A stretch of DNA of 64,000 nt from the NCBI GenBank assembly GCA_028066055.1, contig JALCBY010000010.1:16877-80876 (forward strand), in the 5' to 3' direction. This document shows, in pieces, positions 28,569 through 37,008 of the stretch (its first letter is position 1; each line of letters opens with the position of its first letter). The notes beneath the pieces are model-generated. The model worked only from the letters and a program-made list of their open reading frames with translations, was not told where the DNA came from and made no database searches. The position numbers and the translations under genes were made by a program. The DNA comes from Hyphomicrobiaceae bacterium (lineage in GTDB: Bacteria; Pseudomonadota; Alphaproteobacteria; Rhizobiales; Methyloligellaceae).

Positions 28569-29060
28569 ATGCGCAAGAAGATCGTCGAACTGGAAACGTT
28601 TTTGAACGATTTGCCGGAGGAAACCGCGGCAAAGGCGCGTGCAGCCGCCGCACGCATCGACGAACTCGAACATGCCGCCGAACGCATCGGCTCATCCGAT
28701 CAGCGATACCTGAAGATGTTTGCGGTTGCCGGGGTTCTCGCGCTTGCGGCCACGATCTTCACACTCGGCGGTTTCATTGGATTCAAAAGCGGCGAGATCT
28801 CGCTCATCGGATTAACGATCCTGGCAATGGCGGGAGCGTTTCCGCTGTTGATCCTGATCTACTCCATCCGGATGCGCGAGCGCACCAGGATCGACAAGCA
28901 AAAGTTTGAAATCATCGAGTCCCATTTCCTTCCCTACGGCGCGGTATACCTGCCGCCGGGACCGGAGCGCCAAACGGGCGTTGTGGCCGTATCGCCGAGT
29001 TCCCACCCATGGCGAAAGGCCGATGTGGAGAAGAAAAAGCGCGCGGGCTGGTACTGGTGA
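28569..29060 (+). CDS. two-helix membrane protein of unknown function
   Basis: The 163-residue protein has an N-terminal helical segment (ETAAKARAAAARIDELEHAAERI, a likely coiled coil at about residues 15-40). Two membrane helices follow (about 53-75 and 82-103). The C-terminal cytoplasmic or periplasmic tail ends KKRAGWYW. It is divergent from the FliK-like gene, with 146 bases between. I do not recognise a family. The ATG at 28569 removes a short unlikely extension. Confidence 0.6.
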   Translation: MRKKIVELETFLNDLPEETAAKARAAAARIDELEHAAERIGSSDQRYLKMFAVAGVLALAATIFTLGGFIGFKSGEISLIGLTILAMAGAFPLLILIYSIRMRERTRIDKQKFEIIESHFLPYGAVYLPPGPERQTGVVAVSPSSHPWRKADVEKKKRAGWYW

Positions 29061-29069
29061 GGGTTCGGG

Positions 29070-29516
29070 CTAGCGCTCCGGCGCAGAATTCACCGACATG
29101 TCTTCATCCGGATCGGGATGGTTCTCCGGCTCGGCGCTGACTTTCTGCTTCATGGCCTCCGACGCATGGCGCTTCATCGCGTCTCCCGCATTTGACGCTA
29201 TTTCTTCGGCCTGCCGCTTCAGAAACGCCCGCAGCTCCCGATAGACCTGTGCCGCGCTCTCGAACGGGCTGATCTGCATGTCGAGATGCCCGACGAACGC
29301 CTCCAGTTGCCGCCCCGTTGCAGTGACGGCACCGCTTCCCGGACCGAGAGTGGCCCCGCTTGCGTGTGCGGCTTCTTCGACACGCGCCAATTCGCTGATG
29401 ACGGCCGTGTATGCATCATCGCTGCCGTTGCGCACCGGCAACGGAACCCGCGGCATCGCCGCCGCGCCCGACATGGCCACCGCACACCGGTTGAATTGTC
29501 GTCGGCTCAATCGCAT
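29070..29516 (-). CDS. hypothetical protein with Tat-like signal
   Basis: The 148-residue protein begins MRLSRRQF, a twin-arginine-like motif, followed by a short hydrophobic stretch (CAVAMSGAAAM). A helical body (about residues 35-120) and an acidic tail rich in Glu, Pro and Asp follow. No family is recognised. Its start lies 1 base after the stop of a 50-residue secreted peptide gene, so the two form an operon. The Tat assignment is tentative because the hydrophobic region is short. Confidence 0.55.
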   Translation of the reverse strand: MRLSRRQFNRCAVAMSGAAAMPRVPLPVRNGSDDAYTAVISELARVEEAAHASGATLGPGSGAVTATGRQLEAFVGHLDMQISPFESAAQVYRELRAFLKRQAEEIASNAGDAMKRHASEAMKQKVSAEPENHPDPDEDMSVNSAPER

Positions 29517-29517
29517 G

Positions 29518-29670
29518 TCACGAGGTTCCTTCCGGATTTTCCACGCAGGTGCCCTCAGCATCCGACCAAACCCATTTCGCGGGACACGTGATGTCGTGAT
29601 GGCACGCGAAAGCTGCGCTTCCGACCGCAAAACTCGCAATCATGAACATGATGGCAGCGGCATATTTCAT
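29518..29670 (-). CDS. small secreted Cys-containing protein (50 residues)
   Basis: A short gene begins at ATG 29670 with a near-ideal ribosome site (AAAGGAGG, eight bases before). It encodes a signal peptide (MKYAAAIMFMIASFAVGSAAFA) and a 28-residue mature part with three Cys (CHHDITCPAKWVW ... GTCVE). The pattern C-(5)-C-(13)-C with WVW and GTCV resembles small periplasmic proteins common in Rhizobiales whose function is unknown. A TTGAAA-17-CTAAGT promoter-like pair lies about 29 bases upstream of the ATG. It is followed immediately by the Tat-like gene. Confidence 0.7.
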   Translation of the reverse strand: MKYAAAIMFMIASFAVGSAAFACHHDITCPAKWVWSDAEGTCVENPEGTS

Positions 29671-29750
29671 CCGAATGCCTCCTTTATCAGAGACCGATTC
29701 CCGACTTTACTTAGGGGTGCCGCAGAAGGAATTTCAAGCCGAACGCGCCA

Positions 29751-30482
29751 TTATGTGGAAATTTTTCCGTAGAGGATTCGCCATGTGGCCTGCGCGTCGT
29801 GCTCCTCCTCGAAGCGCTGAAGCGCGATGCGCAAGCTTCCGGCAGAGAGCGGTGTGTAGCCAGGACGCGGGGTTGTTGCACCGATGCCTTTCAGGGTCTG
29901 AAGAAAGGCGATACCGCTTCCATAGCTCACAACCCGATTCTCACGATGCGCAATGTGCGGCAGGTCGGGCATGTCGATGCCCCCGTGTGGCAGGTCGCAG
30001 CTTTCAAGAACGGTCCGCCACTCTGCAAGGGACCCCTGCCCCGGAACGGCGTAGAGAATTTGCCCGCCGCGTCCGAGCAACTGCGCCAGGTTTTTGAGCG
30101 CCCGGCAGGGATCAACGAACCACTGCAGCGTCATGGAGAGAACGACAAGATCGAAGGGCCCCTCGCAGTCGGGAGCCTCGCCATCCATGGTCTGGAACTG
30201 AACTGTCCGACCGTTTCTGTGTTCAAATTGATCGCGGCATTTCGCGACCATCTCCGGCGCAAGATCGGTGATCAGGAACTCGCCATGTTGATAGCGCTCG
30301 AGAAGATGGCGCGTCATGAGGCCGGTGCCGCATCCGATCTCAAGCACCCTCGGTCGCTCAAGCGCAGGCAGCAGCTCCGCAAGCCGCTCGGCGACGCGCG
30401 CCTGAAGATCGGCATTGCGCTCATAGGTATGCGCGGCCCGTGCGAAGCGCGCCGCGACGACGTGGTTACGGCTCAAGCCCAT
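29751..30482 (-). CDS. bioC: malonyl-ACP O-methyltransferase
   Basis: The 243-residue SAM methyltransferase has motif I VLEIGCGTGLMT, post-I DLAPEM and motif II DLVVLSMTLQWFVDP; the LQWF segment is typical of BioC. It methylates malonyl-ACP so that fatty-acid synthesis can build the pimeloyl chain. It lies downstream of bioF and the BioH-like gene, overlapping the latter by 17 bases, which supports the biotin role. ATG 30482 is chosen over an upstream TTG. Confidence 0.88.
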   Translation of the reverse strand: MGLSRNHVVAARFARAAHTYERNADLQARVAERLAELLPALERPRVLEIGCGTGLMTRHLLERYQHGEFLITDLAPEMVAKCRDQFEHRNGRTVQFQTMDGEAPDCEGPFDLVVLSMTLQWFVDPCRALKNLAQLLGRGGQILYAVPGQGSLAEWRTVLESCDLPHGGIDMPDLPHIAHRENRVVSYGSGIAFLQTLKGIGATTPRPGYTPLSAGSLRIALQRFEEEHDAQATWRILYGKIST

Positions 30483-31098
30483 CGGCAAATGTCCTGATGT
30501 GGGTCGCGCACCATTCCGGTTCGCTCAACTGCAGCATATGACCGCCATTCGGATGCCAGTGAAGCTCCGCCGAGCCGCTGCCCCAGATGGATTGCGTTGC
30601 ATCTTTTCGCACGACGCGATCGTTTTCAGCTGCAAGCGCCAGCACAGGCGCGCCGAGGTCTTCAAGCTGGTCACCCGTATCCCAGGTGGCAATCCAGTCC
30701 AGCCCGCCGCGCAGGCCACCGGCGTCGATATCCCAGTCTGCCGTTTCCTCCGACATACCAATACTCTGCCAGAACTGCTCCATTTGCGCGCGCGCGTCAC
30801 GGCGCATTCCCTCCCGCATCTCGGCGAGCACATCGTGAGGCACATATTTGTGCAGGCAATCGAACCCGGCAATGGACACAAGGCCACGCATCGGCCGCAC
30901 ACCATGCTTGAGCAGCCACATCACACCAAACGAGTGGCCAATGCACAGCGCATTCTCCGGAAACGCGTTGGCGCCACGCGGCCCGCCGCGAACAAACCCG
31001 AGATCGATCAGATGCACCTCGTGATCGTCGAAGAAGGGCACAAGTTTTTCCCAGACGGCCGCGTTGCAGCCCCATCCATGTACAAATACGAGGTTCAT
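30466..31098 (-). CDS. alpha/beta hydrolase, probable pimeloyl-ACP methyl ester esterase
   Basis: The 210-residue hydrolase opens with LVFVHGWGCN (oxyanion region). The nucleophile is in GHSFG (about residue 54), with an Asp in AAENDRVV and His in NGGHMLQL completing the triad. It sits between bioF (ATGA overlap) and bioC (17-base overlap), exactly where an enzyme removing the BioC methyl group is needed. It is shorter than E. coli BioH (256), and its cap region differs from BioH, BioG and BioK as I recall them. The biotin function is inferred from operon position. Confidence 0.75.
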   Translation of the reverse strand: MNLVFVHGWGCNAAVWEKLVPFFDDHEVHLIDLGFVRGGPRGANAFPENALCIGHSFGVMWLLKHGVRPMRGLVSIAGFDCLHKYVPHDVLAEMREGMRRDARAQMEQFWQSIGMSEETADWDIDAGGLRGGLDWIATWDTGDQLEDLGAPVLALAAENDRVVRKDATQSIWGSGSAELHWHPNGGHMLQLSEPEWCATHIRTFADGLEP

Positions 31099-32279
31099 GC
31101 TGTCGCCAGGCTTTTCTGCTTTGTTGTTGTCGCGAGCACATCCAAAAGGCCTTCGATGTGCATATCCTGATGAGCTGCTGAGAAGGCAAGACGGAGGCGC
31201 GCCGTCCCCTTCGGTACAGTCGGCGGTCGGATGGCCGTTGCCCAATATCCCGCATCCGCAAGCTCGCGGCTCAGGTCAAGAGCGGAGTCCGCTTCGCCCA
31301 CGATCAACGGAACGATCTGCGTTTCCGACGCACCGGTATCGTAATGCCGCTCACGCGCGCGGGCTCGGAAAGCTGCCGCAATATCCGCAACACGGGCACG
31401 TTCATCGTCCAGCTCCCCGACCAGCTCGAGGCTCGCGTCAATCGCACCCAGCACCGCAGGCGGCAGCGCGGTGGAATAGATGAGTCCGCTGCAGTGGTTG
31501 ATCAGATAGTCTCGCACAGTGTCAGAGCAAGCGACGTAAGCGCCATAGCCGCCCATCGCCTTCGAAAAAGTGCCGATTACGACATGCGCCCCTTCGCTCA
31601 AGCCCTTGCCGCCGGCGCCCAGAACGCCCGTGGCGTGCGCGTCATCGCACACCAGCGTCGCGCCATGCCGAGCAGCGAGCGCCGCAAGCTCATCCATCGG
31701 AGCAACATCGCCGTCCATGGAGAAGACACTTTCGGTCAGGATGAACTTTGGCCGCCCGTCGTCATCATGCTTCTCAAGGAGCTTTTCGAGATGATCCGTG
31801 TCGCAGTGTCGATAGCGGTGCTGGCGGACACCGGCCGCCTGACAACCGAAATGCATGCTCGCGTGATTGAGCCGGTCGGCGAACACGAGCGGTTCCGCTC
31901 CCAGCACCTGCTTGTCGAGCAGCGCCTGTAGGACCGCCGCGTTGGTCTGAAAGCCCGATGCCATAACAAGGGCGGCGGGCATCTGTTTGAATGCGGCGAT
32001 CCTGCGTTCGATACCCTCGAACAGTTCGAGGTTTCCCGTCACCAGGCGCGATGCTCCGGCCCCCGCGCCATATCGTTCAGCCCATTCCCGGGCGCGCTCA
32101 ATAAGCAAAGGGTGGCGGGAAAGCCCGAGATAGTCGTTGCCCGAAAAATTGACGTATTGCCGTCCGCCAAAGGTGACGGCACCCGGCGCGTGAGGAACCA
32201 CATGGGTGAGTTCCCGCGACAAGCCGGCACGGCGGCGCGCATCAAGCCAATCCTTATAACGACTTTCGCTTGCGTCCAT
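31095..32279 (-). CDS. bioF: 8-amino-7-oxononanoate synthase
   Basis: The 394-residue alpha-oxoamine synthase joins pimeloyl thioester with alanine. It has [28 protein letters not shown] and the PLP lysine in [13 protein letters not shown]. Full length. It heads the minus-strand bioF-esterase-bioC operon. It is divergent from bioB, with only 62 bases between the start codons. Confidence 0.95.
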   Translation of the reverse strand: MDASESRYKDWLDARRRAGLSRELTHVVPHAPGAVTFGGRQYVNFSGNDYLGLSRHPLLIERAREWAERYGAGAGASRLVTGNLELFEGIERRIAAFKQMPAALVMASGFQTNAAVLQALLDKQVLGAEPLVFADRLNHASMHFGCQAAGVRQHRYRHCDTDHLEKLLEKHDDDGRPKFILTESVFSMDGDVAPMDELAALAARHGATLVCDDAHATGVLGAGGKGLSEGAHVVIGTFSKAMGGYGAYVACSDTVRDYLINHCSGLIYSTALPPAVLGAIDASLELVGELDDERARVADIAAAFRARARERHYDTGASETQIVPLIVGEADSALDLSRELADAGYWATAIRPPTVPKGTARLRLAFSAAHQDMHIEGLLDVLATTTKQKSLATA

Positions 32280-32341
32280 GTTCTTGTATTACCGGAGCGC
32301 TGCACACGCGGCAATCATGCCCAACAAATAATGCTAGGCCC

Positions 32342-33361
32342 ATGTCCCTCAACGGTCACGAGAATCAAGAGCAAACCGTCCCCACACCGTGTGAAGCTGA
32401 GGAGCTTCGTTACGACTGGAGCGTGGATGAAATTCTGTCCATCTTACAGTCACCCCTTGTCGGCCTTGTCCACCGCGCGCAATCGGTTCATCGGGTTCAT
32501 CACGAGGAAGGGACGGTCCAGCTCGCCAGCCTGCTGTCGATAAAGACCGGGGCCTGTCCTGAGGACTGCAAATATTGTCCGCAGTCGGCCCATTACGCGA
32601 AGAAGACCGGTCTGGAACGGGAAACCCTGCTCGACGTGGACACGGTACTGGAGCGTGCCCGCGCAGCGAGAGCTGCTGGCGCGACGCGCTTCTGCATGGG
32701 CGCGGCGTGGCGCGAGGTGCGCGACGGGCCGGATTTCGACCGTGTGCTGGAGATGGTATCGGGCGTCCGCGAGATGGGCATGGAAGCCTGCGTGACGCTC
32801 GGCATGCTGACACAGGAGCAGGCGGACCGGCTGGCGGATGCGGGCCTCACCGCCTACAACCACAACATCGATACGTCACCGGAGTTCTACTCAGAGATCA
32901 TTTCGACCCGAACCTACCAAGATCGGATCGATACGATCGCGCGCGTGCGCAAATCAAAGATCGACGTGTGCTGCGGCGGGATCATCGGCATGGGCGAAAG
33001 CGAGCGTGACCGCGCCAGCATGCTGCAGGTTCTGGCCGGTATGGACCCGCATCCCGAAAGCGTGCCGATCAATGCCCTGGTGGCCGTAACAGGAACACCT
33101 TTGGAAAAACAGAATCCGGTCGAAGCGACCGAGATGGTCCGCATGATCGCGACGGCGCGGATCATCATGCCGAAATCCCGCGTCCGGCTTTCGGCCGGCC
33201 GGCAGAGTCTTTCGCGCGAAGCACAGATCCTGTGCCTGCTGGCGGGGGCGAATTCCATTTTCTATGGCGAGAAATTATTGACGACACCGAATCCGGAAAC
33301 GGACGAAGATATCGAGATGATCCGCGAGGCCGGCCTGCACGTCCTCGAAGCGGAAAGGTAA
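32342..33361 (+). CDS. bioB: biotin synthase
   Basis: The 339-residue radical-SAM enzyme inserts sulfur into dethiobiotin. The [4Fe-4S] motif is [12 protein letters not shown]. The Cys and Arg ligands for the second cluster lie in [12 protein letters not shown] and VRLSAGR, and [12 protein letters not shown] is typical. The ATG at 32342 begins MSLNGHEN. The conserved radical-SAM core starts about 30 residues later. No BioR-type box (TTAT-CTATAA form) is visible in the bioF/bioB intergenic space. Confidence 0.97.
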   Translation: MSLNGHENQEQTVPTPCEAEELRYDWSVDEILSILQSPLVGLVHRAQSVHRVHHEEGTVQLASLLSIKTGACPEDCKYCPQSAHYAKKTGLERETLLDVDTVLERARAARAAGATRFCMGAAWREVRDGPDFDRVLEMVSGVREMGMEACVTLGMLTQEQADRLADAGLTAYNHNIDTSPEFYSEIISTRTYQDRIDTIARVRKSKIDVCCGGIIGMGESERDRASMLQVLAGMDPHPESVPINALVAVTGTPLEKQNPVEATEMVRMIATARIIMPKSRVRLSAGRQSLSREAQILCLLAGANSIFYGEKLLTTPNPETDEDIEMIREAGLHVLEAER

Positions 33362-33373
33362 GGGAGATAGGCC

Positions 33374-34222
33374 ATGGGGCGCATCGTTTATGTGAACGGC
33401 GAATTCGTGCCGGAGGAAAAGGCGAAGATCTCGATCTTCGATCGCGCCTTTCTGTTCGCTGACGGAGTCTACGAAGTCACAGCCGTACTTGACGGAAAAC
33501 TCGTCGACTACGAACCGCACATAGCGCGGCTGCACCGGTCGCTGAAAGAGCTCGATATGGGACAACCCATATCGGACGACGAAATGCGTGCGATGCATGA
33601 AGAGCTGATCAAGCGCAACAACATCACGGAAGGGTTGATCTACATGCAGGTCACCCGCGGGGTGGCGGAACGCGATTTCGCCTATCCGGAAGACGCCGAG
33701 CAGACGATCATCGCCTTCACGCAGGTAAAAGAATTGGTCGATACGGCCAAAGCGCGAACAGGCATCAAGATCATCTCCATTCCCGATATTCGCTGGCATC
33801 GCCGCGATATCAAGTCGACGGGCATGCTCGCCCAGGCCATGGGCAAGGAGGCATCAAAGCGTGCAGGTGTCGACGACGCCTGGATGGTGGAAGACGGCGT
33901 TGTGACGGAGGGGACATCCAATACGGCGTTTATCGTCGTCGACGGAAATCACCTGGTGACGCGTCCCCTCTCCAACAAGATTCTGCCCGGTATTACACGG
34001 CGCACGATCCTGAAACTGGCCGAGACCGGAGAGATTTCGTTTGAGGAGCGCCAGTTTACCATCGACGAAGCCAAGGGCGCGTCTGAAGCCTTTCTGACGA
34101 GTGCCTCCAGCTTCGTCATGCCGGTGGTCGAGATCAACGGCGTGAAGATCGGCGGCGGACAACCGGGACCGATCACGCGCAAACTCAGGGACATGTATAT
34201 CGAAGCCGCCAAACAGGGATGA
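33374..34222 (+). CDS. dat: class IV aminotransferase (D-amino-acid aminotransferase-like)
   Basis: The 282-residue PLP enzyme has MGRIVYVNGEFVP at the N-terminus, the PLP lysine in RRDIKSTGML, EGTSNTAFIV and the phosphate loop ILPGITRRTIL. Length and motifs fit D-alanine aminotransferase; aminodeoxychorismate lyase or branched-chain enzymes are relatives. It starts 12 bases after bioB with a good ribosome site (AAGGGAGA), so it is likely co-transcribed, but no known biotin step needs it. Confidence 0.82.
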   Translation: MGRIVYVNGEFVPEEKAKISIFDRAFLFADGVYEVTAVLDGKLVDYEPHIARLHRSLKELDMGQPISDDEMRAMHEELIKRNNITEGLIYMQVTRGVAERDFAYPEDAEQTIIAFTQVKELVDTAKARTGIKIISIPDIRWHRRDIKSTGMLAQAMGKEASKRAGVDDAWMVEDGVVTEGTSNTAFIVVDGNHLVTRPLSNKILPGITRRTILKLAETGEISFEERQFTIDEAKGASEAFLTSASSFVMPVVEINGVKIGGGQPGPITRKLRDMYIEAAKQG

Positions 34223-34339
34223 TCCCGACCGATACACCGGGATACCTTTTGTTAACCATGTTCGGCTAACTTGAGAATCAGCGGGACGCAAATGCGCACC
34301 GCCATACATGACCCCCCTGATACGTTACGACTGCAAATG

Positions 34340-34368
34340 TCGGCCCGGTGCCCCCAGCGCCGGGCCGA
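34340..34368. terminator. GC-rich hairpin between convergent genes
   Basis: TCGGCCCGG (34340-34348) pairs with CCGGGCCGA (34360-34368) across an 11-base loop. No clear T-run follows on either strand, so termination is likely but not certain. It sits between the D-aminotransferase gene and the convergent GNAT gene. Confidence 0.4.
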
Positions 34369-34389
34369 AACCTTTGTGCCACACGGGAC

Positions 34390-34845
34390 TTACAGATAAA
34401 GCTTGAATCCCTCATGGGTCCGCTGAAACCCCAGCCGCTCGTAGAACTTGATGGCGTCGGGCCGTTGTTTGTTGCTGGTCAGCTGCACCATTCGGCATCC
34501 CCGCCCTTTTGCGAGTTCGACGGCATGCTCCATGATCGCGCGGCCCAGCCCCCGCCCCTGGTGGCTGTCCGCAACCCGCACGGCCTCGATGAGTGCGCGG
34601 CGCCCGCCCTCGAAGCTGAGATTGGCGATGAATGTGACCTGCAGACACCCCACCACGCGCCCCTCGTCTTCCGCCACGACGACAAGATTGTTCGGGTCCG
34701 CGTCGATTTCCCTGAAAGCCTCGATGTAGGGCGCAAGCTCCCCATCACCGCTTTCCCGCGTCGCCCCAAGCGGATCATCGACCAGCAGGGCCACAATGTC
34801 CGCGAGATCCTCTTCACGCGCGGATCTGAAAATCGCTGCAGTCAT
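34390..34845 (-). CDS. GNAT-family N-acetyltransferase
   Basis: The 151-residue protein has the acetyl-CoA pyrophosphate loop SHQGRGLGRAIMEHA and C-terminal KFYERLGFQRTHEGFKLYL. The fold spans the whole protein. The substrate is unknown; small-molecule amine or amino-acid acetylation is usual. A 49-codon open frame lacking an obvious start ends just before its ATG (see findings). Confidence 0.82.
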   Translation of the reverse strand: MTAAIFRSAREEDLADIVALLVDDPLGATRESGDGELAPYIEAFREIDADPNNLVVVAEDEGRVVGCLQVTFIANLSFEGGRRALIEAVRVADSHQGRGLGRAIMEHAVELAKGRGCRMVQLTSNKQRPDAIKFYERLGFQRTHEGFKLYL

Positions 34846-34995
34846 CTCACCGGCCTCCAGTTGATCCCGAATAGCGCTTGTTTTTCATGTATTTGCTCAT
34901 GGGTCGGCCGGACTTATCCCACAACGGCTTGTCCGAGACCAGACGGTGCAGGCCTTTCAGGCATCTTTTAAGTGAGTCATTGCTTTTGATCGGCT

Positions 34996-35013
34996 TTTAC
35001 GAAATTCTGTAAA
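34996..35013. promoter_or_regulatory. palindromic operator candidate upstream of the HTH-PBP regulator
   Basis: TTTACGAAATTCTGTAAA is an 18-base imperfect palindrome ending 62 bases before the regulator start. Its core, read on the other strand as CAGAATTTCGT, matches CAGAATTATGT (39375-39385) before the tungstate transporter genes at 9 of 11 positions. The form TTAC-N-GTAA recalls sites of tungstate/molybdate regulators. Autoregulation is inferred. Confidence 0.5.
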
Positions 35014-35075
35014 TTCAACCGGATTTTGCAGGAAGTCGACACTTGGCCTGCGAAATCTACTGACAAAGGACCGAC

Positions 35076-35957
35076 ATGCCCGAACTTGCAGGTGAATATC
35101 TGACGACCCGGGAGGTCGCGGAACTGCTGCGCATCAAGGAGCGCAAGGTCTACGATCTTGCCACCTCTGGCGACATCCCCTGCACCCGGGCGCTCGGCAA
35201 GCTGCTGTTCCAACGCACAGCCCTCGACGCGTGGCTTGCCCGCCACGGTTCGGGCGATATGGGGGCACCGGCGGTCTTTCCGACCGTCTTTCTCGGCAGC
35301 CACGACCCGCTTCTTGAATGGGCATTGCGCGAATCCGGCTCCGGGGCCGCCACATATTTTGACGGTAGCCTCGACGGGCTCGACCGGTTCGCCGACGCCG
35401 CGGGAATAGCGACGGGCCTGCACATTTTCGACCGGGAAACGGGCGCGTGGAACGTGCCGACAATCAGTCAGCGCTTTTTAGGAAAACCGGTCGTTCTGGT
35501 CGAATGGGCGTGGCGCGAACGCGGGCTCATTGTGCAACCGGACAACCCGAAGAAGTTCGGCAAAATTGCAGACCTCAAAGGAACACGCATCGTGCCGCGC
35601 CAGGCGCAGGCCGGCAGTCAGGTTCTGCTGGCGCATCTGCTGAAGGACGCAGGCCTCGACGGAGCCGTTAAGTACACTCACGCTGCGCGCACCGAAACCG
35701 ATGCCGCTCTCGCCGTCCTCGACGGCCAGGCCGATGCGGCATTCGGCCTGCTTTCGGTGGCGAAGCAATATCGTCTCGATTTCATACCCGTCATTCGCGA
35801 GCGTTTCGACCTGCTCGTCTGGCGCAGCGAGTGGTTCGAGGACCCGTTCCAGAAATTCCTGGAGCTTTGCAGAAGCCCCTTGCTGGCCGAACGTGTAACG
35901 ACCCTTGAGGGCTACGACATTTCCGGTTTCGGCAAGGTGCATTTCAACGGCAAGTAA
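35076..35957 (+). CDS. one-component regulator: excisionase-type HTH fused to periplasmic-binding-protein-like domain
   Basis: The product is 293 residues with no signal peptide, so it is cytoplasmic. Residues about 8-57 form a MerR/excisionase-like HTH (YLTTREVAELLRIKERKVYDL, RTALDAWL). The rest matches the PBP-like ligand domain (DPLLEWALRESGSGAATYFDGS; LKGTRIVPRQAQAGSQVLL; GQADAAFGLLSVAKQ). Such fusions usually sit by molybdate/tungstate transporters and sense the oxyanion. It lies next to TupABC, convergent with the extra binding-protein gene (6 bases apart). Confidence 0.85.
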   Translation: MPELAGEYLTTREVAELLRIKERKVYDLATSGDIPCTRALGKLLFQRTALDAWLARHGSGDMGAPAVFPTVFLGSHDPLLEWALRESGSGAATYFDGSLDGLDRFADAAGIATGLHIFDRETGAWNVPTISQRFLGKPVVLVEWAWRERGLIVQPDNPKKFGKIADLKGTRIVPRQAQAGSQVLLAHLLKDAGLDGAVKYTHAARTETDAALAVLDGQADAAFGLLSVAKQYRLDFIPVIRERFDLLVWRSEWFEDPFQKFLELCRSPLLAERVTTLEGYDISGFGKVHFNGK

Positions 35958-35963
35958 TCTGCC

Positions 35964-36989
35964 TTATCGATACTCCGCCGCCGGACCCAGCAATTTGTCG
36001 ATCCCCTCGTCACTCAGGGTGACGTGATAGAAAAGCTCATAAAAGCGGCGGGTCTCTTCCTTCAGATCCATTGGAAAAAGCTGCGGATAAAGCAAGTGCA
36101 CCATCCACCTCAAACCCATCAACCGGTTAACCGAGGGTGGTCTGTCGATCCAGCCGAAGGGCTTGGCCGGACTGAGATAGACGCGGCTGTTCTTGACGGC
36201 GTCGACCTTCGCCCAGACCGGGTCTGTCCGGACGGTGTCGTAGAAGTTCCTGTCCCATGTCACGATCACTTCCGGGTTGGCCAGCAGGATCTTCTCCATG
36301 GTCATCTGCACGAGCCCGCGACGGCCCGGCACCTCGCCAACAATATTCTTGCCGCCCGCCCGCTCGAGGATCTCAGTGTTGATTGAGCCGATCGCACCGC
36401 TTTCCAGTCCGTCCGCGCGGCGCGCGAGATAGACCCGGGGCCGCTTCTCGACCGGAACATCCTTGAGGATTTCATCCACTTGCGCGAACAACCTTTCGGC
36501 ATACCGCGCCTGAATCTCGGCAATCTCATAACGGCCAAGTGTCTTGCCGAGCAGCCTGAGCGCCGCGGGCGTCGCCTCGAACCGTCCGTCGATCAGAACA
36601 TTGGGTATCCCCGTTTGCGCCTGCACCCGGTTTGCCAGCGAGATATATGTGTCGCGCAGCGAGCCGAAATCGACGATCAGATCGGGCTTTTCGCGGATGA
36701 CAACTTCCAGGTTAGCGGTTCCGCCACGGCCCGTGAGCCGCCCGACTTCTGGAAGGCCACGGAATGCCTCCGGGATATAGGCCAGCTCGGCCTCAGTGAA
36801 CGCGCGCGGCCAGCCGATCAGCATGTCGGGCGCGAGCGCATAGACGATCACCGCTGCCGGCGGACCCGAGGCATAAAGCCTGGTGATCTTGTCCGGCACT
36901 TCAACCGTTCGTCCCGCGGAGTCGGTGATGGTCCCGGCCATGACCGGTTGCGCCATCAGCAATGCAAGGAGGAGCAGGACAAGACGCAT
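35964..36989 (-). CDS. BtuF/MolA-like periplasmic substrate-binding protein
   Basis: The 341-residue protein has a signal peptide (MRLVLLLLALLMAQPVMAG). It is a class III (single-helix-linked) binding protein with NLEVVIREKPDLIVDFGS and FGWIDRPPSVNRLMGLRWM. It resembles the HemV-2/MolA group rather than TupA. MolA of Haemophilus binds molybdate and tungstate. No matching BtuCD-type permease or ATPase is present; instead it follows tupA by 19 bases in the same operon. An iron-chelate or cobalamin ligand is the alternative. Confidence 0.8.
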   Translation of the reverse strand: MRLVLLLLALLMAQPVMAGTITDSAGRTVEVPDKITRLYASGPPAAVIVYALAPDMLIGWPRAFTEAELAYIPEAFRGLPEVGRLTGRGGTANLEVVIREKPDLIVDFGSLRDTYISLANRVQAQTGIPNVLIDGRFEATPAALRLLGKTLGRYEIAEIQARYAERLFAQVDEILKDVPVEKRPRVYLARRADGLESGAIGSINTEILERAGGKNIVGEVPGRRGLVQMTMEKILLANPEVIVTWDRNFYDTVRTDPVWAKVDAVKNSRVYLSPAKPFGWIDRPPSVNRLMGLRWMVHLLYPQLFPMDLKEETRRFYELFYHVTLSDEGIDKLLGPAAEYR

Positions 36990-37008
36990 CACGTTACCCC
37001 TGCGCGGA

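Noticed and set aside
32280-32341. BioR or BirA operator between bioF and bioB
   Set aside because: I looked for TTATCTATAA/TTATAGATAA-like boxes here and before bioD. None is present, so the regulator cannot be named.
26450-34222. biotin region as a horizontally acquired island
   Set aside because: Base composition and codon use look like the flanks, and there are no mobility genes or repeats. Gene rearrangement is a simpler explanation.
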